From: GCA-2687025 sp964473525
GTDB taxonomy: Bacteria > Poribacteria > WGA-4E > GCA-2687025
Assembly (NCBI GenBank): GCA_964473525.1
Contig: CAYYPK010000052.1
Span: 1-41,597 of the forward strand
Length of the DNA stretch: 41,597 nt
Direction: 5' to 3'
Below, piece after piece: positions 26,638 to 35,991 of the stretch. The notes beneath the pieces were generated by a model. That model saw only the letters and a list, made by a program, of their open reading frames with translations. It searched no databases and was not told the DNA's origin. How positions within the stretch are numbered: the first letter of the stretch is position 1; every line of letters starts with the position of its first letter. A program made the position numbers and the translations under genes.

Positions 26638-29600
26638 ATGATCGGACACGCCATGGCTTCGGACACGCTCGACCTGTTCCATCCGCTGATACGCGACTGG
26701 TTCGAGGAGCAGATCGGCACGCCGACAGACGTGCAGGCGAAGTCGTGGCCACAGATCGCCGAGGGCGATCACGTCCTCATCACCGCTCCGACCGGCAGCG
26801 GGAAGACGCTCACGGCGTTCCTCTGGGCGCTGAACCAACTGATTACGGAAGATCTGCCGACCGGCGTCACCAGCGTGATCTACGTATCACCGCTCAAGGC
26901 CCTCAACAACGACATCCGGCGCAACCTCACACGACCCTTGCAGGAACTCGAGGAGTACTTCGTAGCCGCCGACCAGCCGTTCCCCGAGATACGCGCGATG
27001 ACGCGCAGCGGGGACACGCCACAGTCGGACAGACGGCGGATGCAACGTCACCCGCCCGAAATCCTCATCACGACTCCCGAAAGCCTCAACCTCCTGCTGA
27101 GTTCCGCAGGCGGACGGTCCATGCTCTCCGAGGTCTCGACGCTGATCCTGGACGAGATCCACTCCGTCGTCGGCTCGAAGCGTGGGACGCATCTGATGAC
27201 CGCCGCGGAGAGGCTCGTGCGCGAGGCAGGCGAGTTCCAACGCATCGCGCTGTCCGCCACGGTGCGCCCCATGGAGGCCGTCGGTGAGTTCGTTGGCGGC
27301 TTCACCATGGCCGGCGCCGCCGTAGACGCGCAATACACGCCGCGACCGGTCAGAACCATCCGGTCCACCGATTCCAAGCGCTACGACGTCCGCGTCCGAT
27401 TCCCGCAGGAGGCGAACGACGACAGGGATCGCGACGACTTCTGGGAGCCGCTCGTCGACGATTTCCGCGAGATCATCGGGACAAACAAGTCCACTCTGCT
27501 CTTCACGAACAGCCGGCGTCTGTGTGAGAAGATCACGCTCTTCATCAACGAGGTGGAGGACGACCCGGTCGCCTACTCGCACCACGGGTCGCTGTCGCGC
27601 GAGATCCGCGAGGAGGTCGAGCGGAAGCTCAAGGACGGCGAGCTCAAGGCTATCGTTGCGACGAGCTCGCTGGAGATGGGGATCGACATCGGCGCCCTCG
27701 ACGAGGTCGTACTCGTCCAGTCGCCGTCCGCCATTTCGTCGGCGATCCAACGCGTGGGACGCGCCGGACACCAGGTCGGCGAAGTCAGTCGGGCGACGCT
27801 CTTCCCAACGCACGCGCGCGACTTCATCCACGCCGCCGTCCTCGCAGCTGCGATCGAGGATCAGGACATCGAGGAGGTGCGACCCGTCCGATGCCCGCTT
27901 GACGTGCTGGCGCAGATCATCGTCTCCATGGTCGGCGCGGAGCCCTGGGACATCGACGACATGTACGCCTTCCTGCGCGCCTCGTATTCGTACCACACGC
28001 TCCCGCGCGACGCTTTCGACGGCGTCCTCAACATGCTCGCCGGGCGTTACGCCGACACGCGCGTCCGCGAGCTACAGCCTCGAATCTCCCTGGACCGACT
28101 CGACAACACCGCCACCGTGCGGAAGGGCGCGATCCAGACGCTATACACTTCCGGCGGCACGATCCCCGACCGCGGCTACTTCCACATGCGGCACCACGAA
28201 TCGAACACCCGCATCGGTGAGCTCGACGAGGAGTTCGTGTGGGAGCAGGAGGAGGGCACGACGTTTACACTTGGCGCGCAGAGCTGGCGCATCGAGCGCG
28301 TGACGCACAACGACGTCTTCGTGTCGTCGGTGCCTACCGCTTCCCGCGCGATGCCGTTCTGGAAGGGCGAGGCGTACAACAGGGACTTCCACTTCTCCGA
28401 GCGCATCGGCCTGTTCCTTGAGGACGCGACTTCACGGCTGGACGACCCAACATTCATCGCCGGGCTACAGACGCGCCACGCCATGAACGGCCCCGCCGCC
28501 GACAGCCTCGTCGAATTCCTCGTGAGGCAGAAGCAGGCCACGAAGCGCGAGCTACCACATCGTCACCACGTGCTCGTCGAATACTCGGACACCGGGCCCG
28601 ACGGGGCCCCCGCGACACAGATCGTCATTACTACCGTGTGGGGTGGCCGCCTCAACCGGCCGTACGCCATGGCGCTGTCCGCCGCGTGGGAGGACAAGTA
28701 TGGCGAGGCGCTCGAGGTGTACGCGGAGGACGACTGCGTCGTGCTGCTCGCCCCGTTCGAGGTCGAGGCGGAGGAACTCGTCGGGCTCGTGCGCAGTTCG
28801 GAACTGGAGTCACTCCTGCGGAAGCGCCTCGAAAGCTCTGGGTTCTTCGGGGCGCGTTTCCGTGAGTGCGCCGGCCGCGCGCTGCTCGTGACGCGCAATC
28901 GCATGGGACAGCGCATGCCCCTGTGGCTCAGCCGGCTGCGGTCGAAGAAGCTCCTCGAGTCCGTGATGGGCTACGACGATTTCCCGGTGCTGCTGGAAGC
29001 CTGGCGCACCTCGTTGCAGGACGAATTCGATATGGAAGGCCTCCGTCGCGTGCTCGAGGAGCTCGAGTCAGGGATCATCCAGTGGAGCGCGGTCAAGCTA
29101 CAGCGGATGAGCCCATTCGCGCAGACCATCGGCTGGTGGCAGGTCAACCAGTACATGTACCAGGGCGACGACCCGCAGTTCGGACGAGAGTCGAACCTGC
29201 GCGGCGATCTCCTGCGGCAGGTGGTGTTCACCCCGGGGCTGCGACCAACGGTCGATCCGTACATCATCGAGGAGTACGAGGGCAAGCGACAGCTCATCAC
29301 CGCTGGCTATGCTCCCGAGACTCAGCAGGAGCTCCTGGACTGGGTGAAGGAGCGCGTCGCCATCCCAGAACGCGAATGGGCGTTGCTCCACGACGCCATG
29401 CGGCGAGATCACGACGGCATCCCCGAACACGTCGTCGAGTCCATCGCCACGAAGCTCGCGCGTATCTCGCCTGCCGGGGCGGAGGCGCCGCTGATAGTGG
29501 CCCTCGAGCGCCTTCCCGCGATTGTCGCCGCGCTCTACGGCGCTGGTGAGCCGCCGCATACTGAGCTGCTCGATGGCTCGGACGCCCCAGAGATGGAACT

Positions 29601-31140
29601 CGACGAGGACTTCGACCCGGAGGAGATGCTGACCGCCTTCGTCGGCGAGTGGATGCAGTTCTACGGGCCGCGCGAGGACGGCTTCGTGTCTGCGACGCTG
29701 GGCATGGAGCGCGGACGACTCGAGCTGGCGTTCGGCGACCTCCTGGACGGTGAGAAGACGATCACCGGCGACCTCGTGACTGGCCGTGAAGGTCGCTACG
29801 TCTGCGACGCGGAGAACTTCGAGTCGCTGCTGCGAATGTCACGCGCGGCCGCGGCTCCCTCCTTCGAGCCGGCGCCTCTGGAGAGGCTCCCGCTCATGCT
29901 GGCGACAGTCCAACGTCTGCCCGAAAGACGGGACGACGTTGACGGCGTCTACGACGCACTTGAGCAGTTGTCCTGCTTACCGGCGCGCGTCGAGGCGTGG
30001 GAGTCGGACATCCTCCCGGCGCGCGCTCCCGCGTACGCCTCCCCGCTGCTGGATGCCATCATGCAAGAGGGACAGCTCAGGTGGCTGGGCAGCGAGGGCC
30101 GCCGCGTGGCGTTCGCCCTTGAGGCCGACCTGGATCTCATGGCGTCTGAGCCGGAGGGCGCGGACCTTGAGGCGTCGGACGACGGCGACGACGCTGTTCC
30201 GCCCGGCGTGGACGACATCATGCCGGACGCGAACGGGCGTTACACGTTCACCGCACTGCAACAGGTGGCCCGTGACCGACCGTCGGCGCTCGCGACACGG
30301 CTATGGGACGCCGCGTGGGCCGGCGAGGTGACGAACGACACCTTCCTCGCCGTGCGGCGCGGCATCGAGAGCAAGTTCCAGGTCGCCGACACGGCCCTGT
30401 CCGCCCCGACTACGCGGAGGCGCTCCGGCGGCAGTCGACGCGGTGGTCTTGGCAGGTGGAAGTCGTCGCCGACGCACGCTGGGAACTGGATGCGCCTCGA
30501 CCCGCCCGACATGTCCGCCGACCTCATCGAGCGCGAGGAACGCAAGAAGGACCGCGTCAGGCTGCTGCTGGATCGCTATGGGGTCCTCTTCAAGCAGTTG
30601 GTGCAGCGAGAGGCGCCGCCGTTCCGATGGGGCGCGCTGTTCCGCACGCTCCGCCTGATGGAACTGTCGGGCGAAGTGCTCGGCGGGTACTTCTTCCACG
30701 GGTTGTCGGGGTTGCAGTTCGCGTCGCACCAGGCGTTTCGGACGCTACAAGGGCGTCTGCCCGACGACGCGGTCTACTGGCTGAACGCGACGGACCCCGC
30801 CTCCGTGTGCGGCCTGGGTATCGACGGGTTCCGAGGCAAGCTCCCGAAGCGCGAGGTCGGTTCGCACCTCGTCTATCAGGGGTCGAAGCTTGTGCTGACA
30901 TCCCAGCGGCAGGGGAAGTCCCTCACGATCGACGCCGAAGCGACGGATCCCATGATGACCCAATACCTCGCCCCGCTCCGGCACATGCTCACGCGGTCGT
31001 TCCAGCCGGTGTCGCGTCTGACGATCGAGACCATCAACGACGAGGACGCCGCCAAGAGCCCATACGTGGACGCTCTGCGCACCGCGTTCGACGCCATGGT
31101 CGACTACCGCACGGTGGTCCTCTATCGCCAGATCCAGTAG
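26638..31140 (+). CDS. lhr: Lhr-type large ATP-dependent helicase
   Basis: 1500 residues, matching full-length bacterial Lhr (E. coli about 1538). Walker A APTGSGKT is at 50–57, the DExH box LILDEIHS with Asp172–His175, and motif VI QRVGRAGHQ at 371–379. EMGIDIGALDEVVLVQSP is the Lhr form of motif V. The winged-helix and Lhr-core region runs to roughly 860. The long C-terminal part, rich in helices, is the Lhr C-terminal domain. Lhr unwinds RNA:DNA hybrids 3' to 5' and is linked to DNA repair. A second ATG at 26653 (MASDTL) is possible, as neither has a strong ribosome site. A basic Ser/Gly/Arg stretch lies near 1261–1280. Its stop is 3 nt from the stop of the convergent gene. Confidence 0.92.
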   Translation: MIGHAMASDTLDLFHPLIRDWFEEQIGTPTDVQAKSWPQIAEGDHVLITAPTGSGKTLTAFLWALNQLITEDLPTGVTSVIYVSPLKALNNDIRRNLTRPLQELEEYFVAADQPFPEIRAMTRSGDTPQSDRRRMQRHPPEILITTPESLNLLLSSAGGRSMLSEVSTLILDEIHSVVGSKRGTHLMTAAERLVREAGEFQRIALSATVRPMEAVGEFVGGFTMAGAAVDAQYTPRPVRTIRSTDSKRYDVRVRFPQEANDDRDRDDFWEPLVDDFREIIGTNKSTLLFTNSRRLCEKITLFINEVEDDPVAYSHHGSLSREIREEVERKLKDGELKAIVATSSLEMGIDIGALDEVVLVQSPSAISSAIQRVGRAGHQVGEVSRATLFPTHARDFIHAAVLAAAIEDQDIEEVRPVRCPLDVLAQIIVSMVGAEPWDIDDMYAFLRASYSYHTLPRDAFDGVLNMLAGRYADTRVRELQPRISLDRLDNTATVRKGAIQTLYTSGGTIPDRGYFHMRHHESNTRIGELDEEFVWEQEEGTTFTLGAQSWRIERVTHNDVFVSSVPTASRAMPFWKGEAYNRDFHFSERIGLFLEDATSRLDDPTFIAGLQTRHAMNGPAADSLVEFLVRQKQATKRELPHRHHVLVEYSDTGPDGAPATQIVITTVWGGRLNRPYAMALSAAWEDKYGEALEVYAEDDCVVLLAPFEVEAEELVGLVRSSELESLLRKRLESSGFFGARFRECAGRALLVTRNRMGQRMPLWLSRLRSKKLLESVMGYDDFPVLLEAWRTSLQDEFDMEGLRRVLEELESGIIQWSAVKLQRMSPFAQTIGWWQVNQYMYQGDDPQFGRESNLRGDLLRQVVFTPGLRPTVDPYIIEEYEGKRQLITAGYAPETQQELLDWVKERVAIPEREWALLHDAMRRDHDGIPEHVVESIATKLARISPAGAEAPLIVALERLPAIVAALYGAGEPPHTELLDGSDAPEMELDEDFDPEEMLTAFVGEWMQFYGPREDGFVSATLGMERGRLELAFGDLLDGEKTITGDLVTGREGRYVCDAENFESLLRMSRAAAAPSFEPAPLERLPLMLATVQRLPERRDDVDGVYDALEQLSCLPARVEAWESDILPARAPAYASPLLDAIMQEGQLRWLGSEGRRVAFALEADLDLMASEPEGADLEASDDGDDAVPPGVDDIMPDANGRYTFTALQQVARDRPSALATRLWDAAWAGEVTNDTFLAVRRGIESKFQVADTALSAPTTRRRSGGSRRGGLGRWKSSPTHAGNWMRLDPPDMSADLIEREERKKDRVRLLLDRYGVLFKQLVQREAPPFRWGALFRTLRLMELSGEVLGGYFFHGLSGLQFASHQAFRTLQGRLPDDAVYWLNATDPASVCGLGIDGFRGKLPKREVGSHLVYQGSKLVLTSQRQGKSLTIDAEATDPMMTQYLAPLRHMLTRSFQPVSRLTIETINDEDAAKSPYVDALRTAFDAMVDYRTVVLYRQIQ

Positions 31141-31143
31141 GCG

Positions 31144-32328
31144 CTAGTCCGCGGCGTTGATAGTCGACACGGCCTCGCGCACCCACGCCAGGTTGCGCTC
31201 CGGCATGATCCCGTAGTTGTAGAACGAGAAGCCGCGCACGCCCATCCGCAGCGCCTGTCGCACGTTGCGTACAAGCGTCCTCGACGACGGCGTATGCGGC
31301 GTGTACGCGCTCAGACCGACGATGAGGTCGTCCGGCTGGCATCGCTCGGATGATGCGGCGGACACCATCGCCTCAACCACATCCGGCTTCGCCGTGTAGC
31401 AGAGCAGCTCGATGGCATCGGCGATTTCCGCCATCTCGTCTGCGTCCCAGCCGCCGACAGCCGTGTCGCCGATCTGCATCGACACCAGGAACGTGTCACC
31501 GACCGCCTCCTTCACGCGCTGCGTTAGCGACGTGATCACCTCGCGCCGGGCGTCAACTAGCGCCGCTAGGGCGGGGTGCTCTTCGAGGACATCGCGCACC
31601 AGAACCGGCTTGCCAGGGATACCGGGCCCGCCGTGCTCGAAGATGGCCAGCAACTCTTGTCTTACCGTCTCTTCCACGGCGTGCATGTCGACGTCCGCCA
31701 CCTCACCGACAGCACGGCAACTGTCGCAGAAGCACAGCGACATCAGGAAGCGCCCGACGCCGCCGAGCTCCAGTCCTACCTTTGAGTGCCCGTGGAAGTG
31801 GCCGTAACCACCGAACGACAGCGACTCCAGCTCAATCGCGTACAGGCCGTAGTTCGTGGCGAGGTCGCCGCACAAGGTCGTGATGTACTCGCGGACGTGT
31901 GGGTTCGACGGGCAGAGGTGTGGCGCGTAGAGATCCCCAAAGACGTTGCGCTCGCACGCCGTGGGGTTCTGCCGGCCGAGGTGCGAGTTGTGGAGGCACA
32001 CGGTCCACGATTCGACCTTGAGACCCGCGTGGTCGGCTGCGGCGCAGATCTCGGCCAGGGGATTCGTGGAGACCGCCATCGGCGCCACGGCGGGCTGTAG
32101 CGACACATCACGCCAGAGCTCGGCGTCGGGCTGGAAGTATACGCCTCCCTCCAGCGTCGAGAACATCCGCGCGCCCTTCGTGTGCGGCCGAAGCTGCTCG
32201 ACGGAGTGGTAGCTCGTGGCGACGCTCACCGCGTCCAGGCCGATGTCGTCCCGCATCCGACGCGTGACGTCGTCGACGCCGTCGTCGAGCATGTCCCACG
32301 GGTAGGCCCACATCGTGGTGTACGTCAT
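31144..32328 (-). CDS. Unrecognised TIM-barrel-like hydrolase-type protein with CxCxxC motif
   Basis: 394 residues; I cannot name the family. Alternating beta/alpha segments and conserved-looking acids and histidines suggest a TIM-barrel glycosidase-like fold: VESWTVCLHNSHLGRQNP, YGLYAIELESLSFGGYGHFHGHSK and VGLSAYTPHTP. SLCFCDSC near residue 210 could bind a metal, and similar CFCxxC segments occur in some uncharacterised glycoside hydrolase-like families. There is no signal peptide, so it is probably cytosolic. The ATG at 32328 has AGGAG 9 nt upstream; a longer frame to 32406 gives only a basic low-complexity leader. It is convergent with lhr and divergent from tgt. Confidence 0.7.
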   Translation of the reverse strand: MTYTTMWAYPWDMLDDGVDDVTRRMRDDIGLDAVSVATSYHSVEQLRPHTKGARMFSTLEGGVYFQPDAELWRDVSLQPAVAPMAVSTNPLAEICAAADHAGLKVESWTVCLHNSHLGRQNPTACERNVFGDLYAPHLCPSNPHVREYITTLCGDLATNYGLYAIELESLSFGGYGHFHGHSKVGLELGGVGRFLMSLCFCDSCRAVGEVADVDMHAVEETVRQELLAIFEHGGPGIPGKPVLVRDVLEEHPALAALVDARREVITSLTQRVKEAVGDTFLVSMQIGDTAVGGWDADEMAEIADAIELLCYTAKPDVVEAMVSAASSERCQPDDLIVGLSAYTPHTPSSRTLVRNVRQALRMGVRGFSFYNYGIMPERNLAWVREAVSTINAAD

Positions 32329-32376
32329 CGGCGGAGCTCCTGAACTGGTCTCTATCGCGTCGGGGCGGCGTCGGGC

Positions 32377-32406
32377 GATTCTGGCGGAGGGAGGGTGGTC
32401 CGTCAA
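32377..32406 (-). promoter_or_regulatory. Promoter for the TIM-barrel-like gene
   Basis: On the minus strand TTGACG (32406–32401) and AGAATC (32382–32377) are 18 nt apart. The −35 is strong and the −10 poor. The start would be near 32370, giving a leader of about 42 nt. It is back to back with the tgt promoter. Confidence 0.35.
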
Positions 32407-32431
32407 CCTGGAGGGCCAGCGCGTCGCGTCG

Positions 32432-32461
32432 TTGACCCTCGGCGAACACGCCCTCTACCAT
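32432..32461 (+). promoter_or_regulatory. Promoter for tgt
   Basis: TTGACC (32432–32437) and TACCAT (32456–32461) are 18 nt apart and match five and four consensus positions. The start would be near 32468, 30 nt before the GTG of tgt. It sits in the 169-nt divergent gap. Confidence 0.5.
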
Positions 32462-32497
32462 CTGCCCAGGCGAGCTGGACGTGCGAGGAGACCACGT

Positions 32498-33646
32498 GTG
32501 AACGAACCGACCTTTCGAGTGACGGCCGACCCCGACGCCACGTCCGCGAGACGCGGTGTTCTGACGACCCCGCACGGCGCCATCAACACGCCCGCGTTCA
32601 TGTCCGTCGGCACGAAGGCGACCGTGAAGACGATGGCCCCGGACGAGCTGCGCTCGTGCGGCGCGGAGGTCGTACTCGCCAACACCTACCACCTGTTCCT
32701 GCGCCCCGGACACGAGCTGATAGCGCGCGCCGGTGGGCTACACGGCTTCATGGCGTGGGACGGCCCCATACTTACTGACTCAGGCGGGTTCCAGGTCTTC
32801 AGCCTGGCGGACAGCCGCAAGATCACCGAGGAGGGAGCGGAGTTCCGCTCCGCCATCGACGGTTCGAAGCTGATGCTGTCTCCCGAGAAGGCGATGGAGG
32901 TCCAGAATGCCCTGGGCGCCGACATCATCATGGCGTTCGACGAGTGCGTGTCCCACCCGAGCGAGCGGTCGTACGTCGAGAACTCCCTGGAGCGCACGTT
33001 GCGCTGGGCGAGCCGCTGCCAGTCAGCGCACGCCCGCGACGACCAACTGCTGTTCGGTATCGTCCAGGGCGGGATGTACGAAGACCTCAGGGTGACCAGC
33101 GCGGAGCGCACGGTCGCTCTCGGGTTCCCGGGCCACGCCATCGGCGGCCTCGGCGTCGGAGAGGAGAAGCCGCTGCTCTACGACATGGTCGAGCACACGG
33201 CGCAGCTGCTGCCTGCCAACAAGCCACGCTACCTGATGGGAATTGGGACGCCCGAGGACATCCTGCACGCCGTCCGGTGCGGCGTGGACATGTTCGACTG
33301 CGTCCTGCCGACGCGGAACGCCCGCCACGGCTTCGTATGGACATCCGATGGGCCTGTGCGGATTCGCAACGCCCAGCATCGCGAGGCCCTGGAGCCTCTC
33401 GACCCCAAGTGCGACTGCTCCACATGCACGCGGTTCACCCGCGCGTACCTCCGACATCTCTATGTCGAGCAGGAGGGGCTCGCCGCGCGCCTTCTCACGA
33501 ACCACAACCTGCACTTCTACCTGCACATGATGCATGGCGTGCGGGATGCGATTGCCGCAGGCGATGTCTCGGCGCTCTCGTCCGGTGCGGAAGCCCTGTT
33601 TGTGCGTGGCATCGCCACGAGGGATCGCGCGAACGGCAGATCGTAG
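32498..33646 (+). CDS. tgt: Queuine tRNA-ribosyltransferase
   Basis: 382 residues, the usual bacterial length. Tgt swaps the anticodon guanine-34 of Tyr, His, Asn and Asp tRNAs for preQ1 on the way to queuosine. The general base Asp94 is in LTDSGGFQVFS and the nucleophile Asp267 in MFDCVLPTRNARHG. The structural zinc ligands Cys305, Cys307, Cys310 and His336 keep the family spacing (CDCSTC, then LLTNHNLHF). The GTG at 32498 has GAGGAG 7 nt upstream; the open frame runs further up but carries no conserved sequence. queE and queC earlier in the window make precursors for the same pathway. Confidence 0.95.
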   Translation: MNEPTFRVTADPDATSARRGVLTTPHGAINTPAFMSVGTKATVKTMAPDELRSCGAEVVLANTYHLFLRPGHELIARAGGLHGFMAWDGPILTDSGGFQVFSLADSRKITEEGAEFRSAIDGSKLMLSPEKAMEVQNALGADIIMAFDECVSHPSERSYVENSLERTLRWASRCQSAHARDDQLLFGIVQGGMYEDLRVTSAERTVALGFPGHAIGGLGVGEEKPLLYDMVEHTAQLLPANKPRYLMGIGTPEDILHAVRCGVDMFDCVLPTRNARHGFVWTSDGPVRIRNAQHREALEPLDPKCDCSTCTRFTRAYLRHLYVEQEGLAARLLTNHNLHFYLHMMHGVRDAIAAGDVSALSSGAEALFVRGIATRDRANGRS

Positions 33647-33793
33647 GCGGCCACTGTGGCGGCCCGCCGTCGCGAAGCCAGCGAGCGCGCTTTCGAAGCC
33701 CGGCAGAGGTGGGCGCCGCTGCCTGCTCCGGGCGCGTGGACCCGTCCGCAGACGCGGCCGAGGCGACGACCGACGTCCACGATCCATCGTCTC

Positions 33794-33823
33794 TTGAGAG
33801 GCGCGAGAGCGGCGTGCTACGAT
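33794..33823 (+). promoter_or_regulatory. Promoter for the solute-binding protein gene
   Basis: TTGAGA (33794–33799) and TACGAT (33818–33823) are 18 nt apart, each with four matches or better. The start would be near 33830, about 50 nt before the GTG. The rest of the 234-nt gap after tgt (33647–33793) holds nothing I recognise, and no clear terminator for tgt. Confidence 0.45.
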
Positions 33824-33880
33824 CCGTCGAGTGCGGAGCGCACGCCTGCCGATACGCCACACACCCGGGAGCGTCACGCC

Positions 33881-35491
33881 GTGAATCGGCCCACCCTCGC
33901 CATCGCGTTCGCTGTTGTCATCGTGTTGTGGGCCGGCGCCTGCCAAGGCCCTAACCAGCACGCCGGAGCCGGATCCACCGCCACCGCGCCGGCCCAGGTG
34001 CTCGTGTTCGGTCGGGGAACCGACTCCGTCGGGCTTGACGCCGCCCACGAGGAGGACGGCGAGTCGTTTAAGGTCTCGGAACTCATCTTCGACACGCTCG
34101 TCCAGTACACGGCGGAAGGGACGGACATAGAGCCGGGCCTCGCGACCTCGTGGTCCAGCCGCGAGGACGGACTCGTATGGGACTTCACGCTACGCGAGGG
34201 CGTGCACTTCCACGACGGTACCGACGTGAACGCGGACGCAGTCGTGTTCTCCCTGGAACGCCAACGCGACGAGGATCACCCGTTCCACAGCGTCGGCGGC
34301 CCGTACATCTACTGGATCTCGCTCGGCATGAGCGACAAGATCGAGGCGGTCACGGCCTCGGGTTCCATGACCGTCGAGATGCGCCTTCGCGAGCCGTATT
34401 CGCCTCTGCTCAACGTGCTGGCGACGCCGCCGTTCGCGATCGTGAGCCCAACGGCCGCAGCCGCTCACGGCGAGGACTTCCGGTCGAACCCCGTCGGGAG
34501 TGGCCCGTTCCGCTTCGGCGAGTGGCGGCGTTCTGACCGCATCATCCTGGAGCGCAACGAGGAGTTCTGGGGAGGCGCCCCAGAGCTCGAGCGCATCGTG
34601 TTCCGCGACATCCCAGAAGCGCACACGCGACGGCTGGAGCTGGAGAATGGTTCCATCCACGTCCTCGACAGCGCCGACCCGGAGGATGTCGACGCCATGC
34701 GGGAGAACGCTCAGTTGCGCGTGGTCGAGAAGGCAGGCATGAACGTCGGCTATGTCGCCATGAACACCACGCATTCCCCGCTGGATGATCCGCGCGTGCG
34801 ATACGCCATCAACCACGCCATCGACAAGCAGACCATCGTCGACCAGCTCTACAGCGGCCGCGCCGTCAAAGCGAAGAACCCTATCCCACCGACGATCTGG
34901 GGATACAACGACGATGTGGAGGACTTCGCGTACGACCCGGAACTGGCGCGGTCGCTCATCTCCGAGGCGCTTCCGGACGGCTTCGCTGAGCCGTTGTCGT
35001 TCTACGTGATGTCGAATCCCCGCGCGTACTTCCCCGACCCAGACAACATCGGCCTGGCGATACAGTCGGACCTCCAGAAGGCGGGCATCCCCGCGCGCAT
35101 CGAGACCTTCGAATGGGCCACGTACCTGGAGAAGGTGAAGCAGGGGGATCACGACCTGGCGATGCTCGGGTGGATCGCGGACTACGCCGATCCAGACAAC
35201 TTTCTGTACTTCACGCTCAGCAAGTCCAACGCGACGCCTCCCGCGAGCAACATCGCGCTCTACCAGAGTGACGAACTAGAGGCCCTGCTGAGAGAGGGCG
35301 TCCGCGAGGCAGATCCCGCAGCGCGCACCGAAGTGTACCGAGCCGCGCAGGAGATCGTCAGGAAGGACGCGCCATGGGTCATCGTGGCGCACGCGAAGCG
35401 GGTCGCCGTGGTCCGCGCCAACGTCCAGGGATTCACGCTACACCCGACCTCGTGGCGCCCGCTCTGGCGCGCGCGCATCGGCGTGGAGTGA
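33881..35491 (+). CDS. Extracellular solute-binding lipoprotein, family 5 (peptide/oligosaccharide-type)
   Basis: 536 residues. The N-terminus has Arg3, a hydrophobic core to residue 17 and WAGAC with Cys21 as probable lipid-modified cysteine; Ala at −3 makes the lipobox imperfect. The mature part shows the SBP_bac_5 pattern: LIFDTLVQYTAEG, GLATSW, TFxLREGVHFHDGT-type DFTLREGVHFHDGTDVNA, PVGSGPFRFGEW and DPRVRYAINHAIDKQTIV. Such proteins deliver peptides, nickel or oligosaccharides to ABC importers. The GTG at 33881 has GGGAG 9 nt upstream and places the signal sequence at the start. No permease or ATPase gene is next to it; it is followed by a convergent gene 7 nt away. Confidence 0.88.
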   Translation: MNRPTLAIAFAVVIVLWAGACQGPNQHAGAGSTATAPAQVLVFGRGTDSVGLDAAHEEDGESFKVSELIFDTLVQYTAEGTDIEPGLATSWSSREDGLVWDFTLREGVHFHDGTDVNADAVVFSLERQRDEDHPFHSVGGPYIYWISLGMSDKIEAVTASGSMTVEMRLREPYSPLLNVLATPPFAIVSPTAAAAHGEDFRSNPVGSGPFRFGEWRRSDRIILERNEEFWGGAPELERIVFRDIPEAHTRRLELENGSIHVLDSADPEDVDAMRENAQLRVVEKAGMNVGYVAMNTTHSPLDDPRVRYAINHAIDKQTIVDQLYSGRAVKAKNPIPPTIWGYNDDVEDFAYDPELARSLISEALPDGFAEPLSFYVMSNPRAYFPDPDNIGLAIQSDLQKAGIPARIETFEWATYLEKVKQGDHDLAMLGWIADYADPDNFLYFTLSKSNATPPASNIALYQSDELEALLREGVREADPAARTEVYRAAQEIVRKDAPWVIVAHAKRVAVVRANVQGFTLHPTSWRPLWRARIGVE

Positions 35492-35498
35492 GCTCAGC

Positions 35499-35762
35499 TC
35501 AACGGCGTCGTCGACCTAGCCACGCCCCTAGCCCGTACACGCCGCCCGCCCCCAGCGCGCTGACGCCGACAGACGCGAAGAACGCCAGGCGCCGGCCAGC
35601 GGGTAGGGCGGGGTACGTCGAGATGGCCGCCAGCGGCAAGATGCCCAGCAGTAGCAGTCCGAGCGCGCGCAGTATCCATCCCGCCAGCGCCGGCTTCGCC
35701 AGGATACCGAGGGCGCCTACGATCGCCCGCGCGATGGGCGTTCGCGGGCTACTCGGCGTCAT
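35499..35762 (-). CDS. Small membrane protein of unknown function
   Basis: 87 residues with two hydrophobic segments (WILRALGLLLLGILPLAAIS and LAFFASVGVSALGAGGVYGL) and a basic tail GRRRR. This suggests two membrane helices with the tail in the cytoplasm. No family recognised. The ATG at 35762 overlaps the end of the upstream gene by 14 nt (read as GATGACGCCGAGTAG), so it is probably translated by coupling. A longer frame upstream would be an Arg/Gln-rich shadow of that gene. It is the last gene of the minus-strand run. Confidence 0.6.
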   Translation of the reverse strand: MTPSSPRTPIARAIVGALGILAKPALAGWILRALGLLLLGILPLAAISTYPALPAGRRLAFFASVGVSALGAGGVYGLGAWLGRRRR

Positions 35763-35970
35763 CCGGCACGGCGGCTGTTGGCGGCAGCGGGCCGCCGGCC
35801 TCCAGCGCGTGGAGCTCCGTGTGGACCTCCCGCAGGAATCCAAGGATATCGGCCCGCATGCGCTGCATCGCCGACTCGATATTGGCCGAATACCCAGACG
35901 TGCCGGTGGGGTACTTCTCTATGTAGGCGAGGACGATGTCTCGCGCGATCTCTAGGGTCGAGGAGGACAT
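35749..35970 (-). CDS. Small hypothetical protein, helical
   Basis: 73 residues, no family recognised. Mostly helix-forming: SSTLEIARDIVLAYIEKYPT and a second amphipathic stretch RMRADILGFLREVHTELHAL, then a Pro/Ala tail ending DDAE. No signal peptide or membrane segment. GGAG lies 9 nt before the ATG at 35970. It starts 21 nt after fucU and overlaps the following membrane-protein gene, so it is likely part of the same operon. Confidence 0.55.
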   Translation of the reverse strand: MSSSTLEIARDIVLAYIEKYPTGTSGYSANIESAMQRMRADILGFLREVHTELHALEAGGPLPPTAAVPDDAE

Positions 35971-35991
35971 GGCGGCTGCTCCGTGAGGTGG

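Noticed and set aside
33647..33675. Terminator hairpin after tgt
   Set aside because: GCCACTGTGGC is a palindrome with a 1-nt centre, too tight to fold as a hairpin, and no T-run follows.
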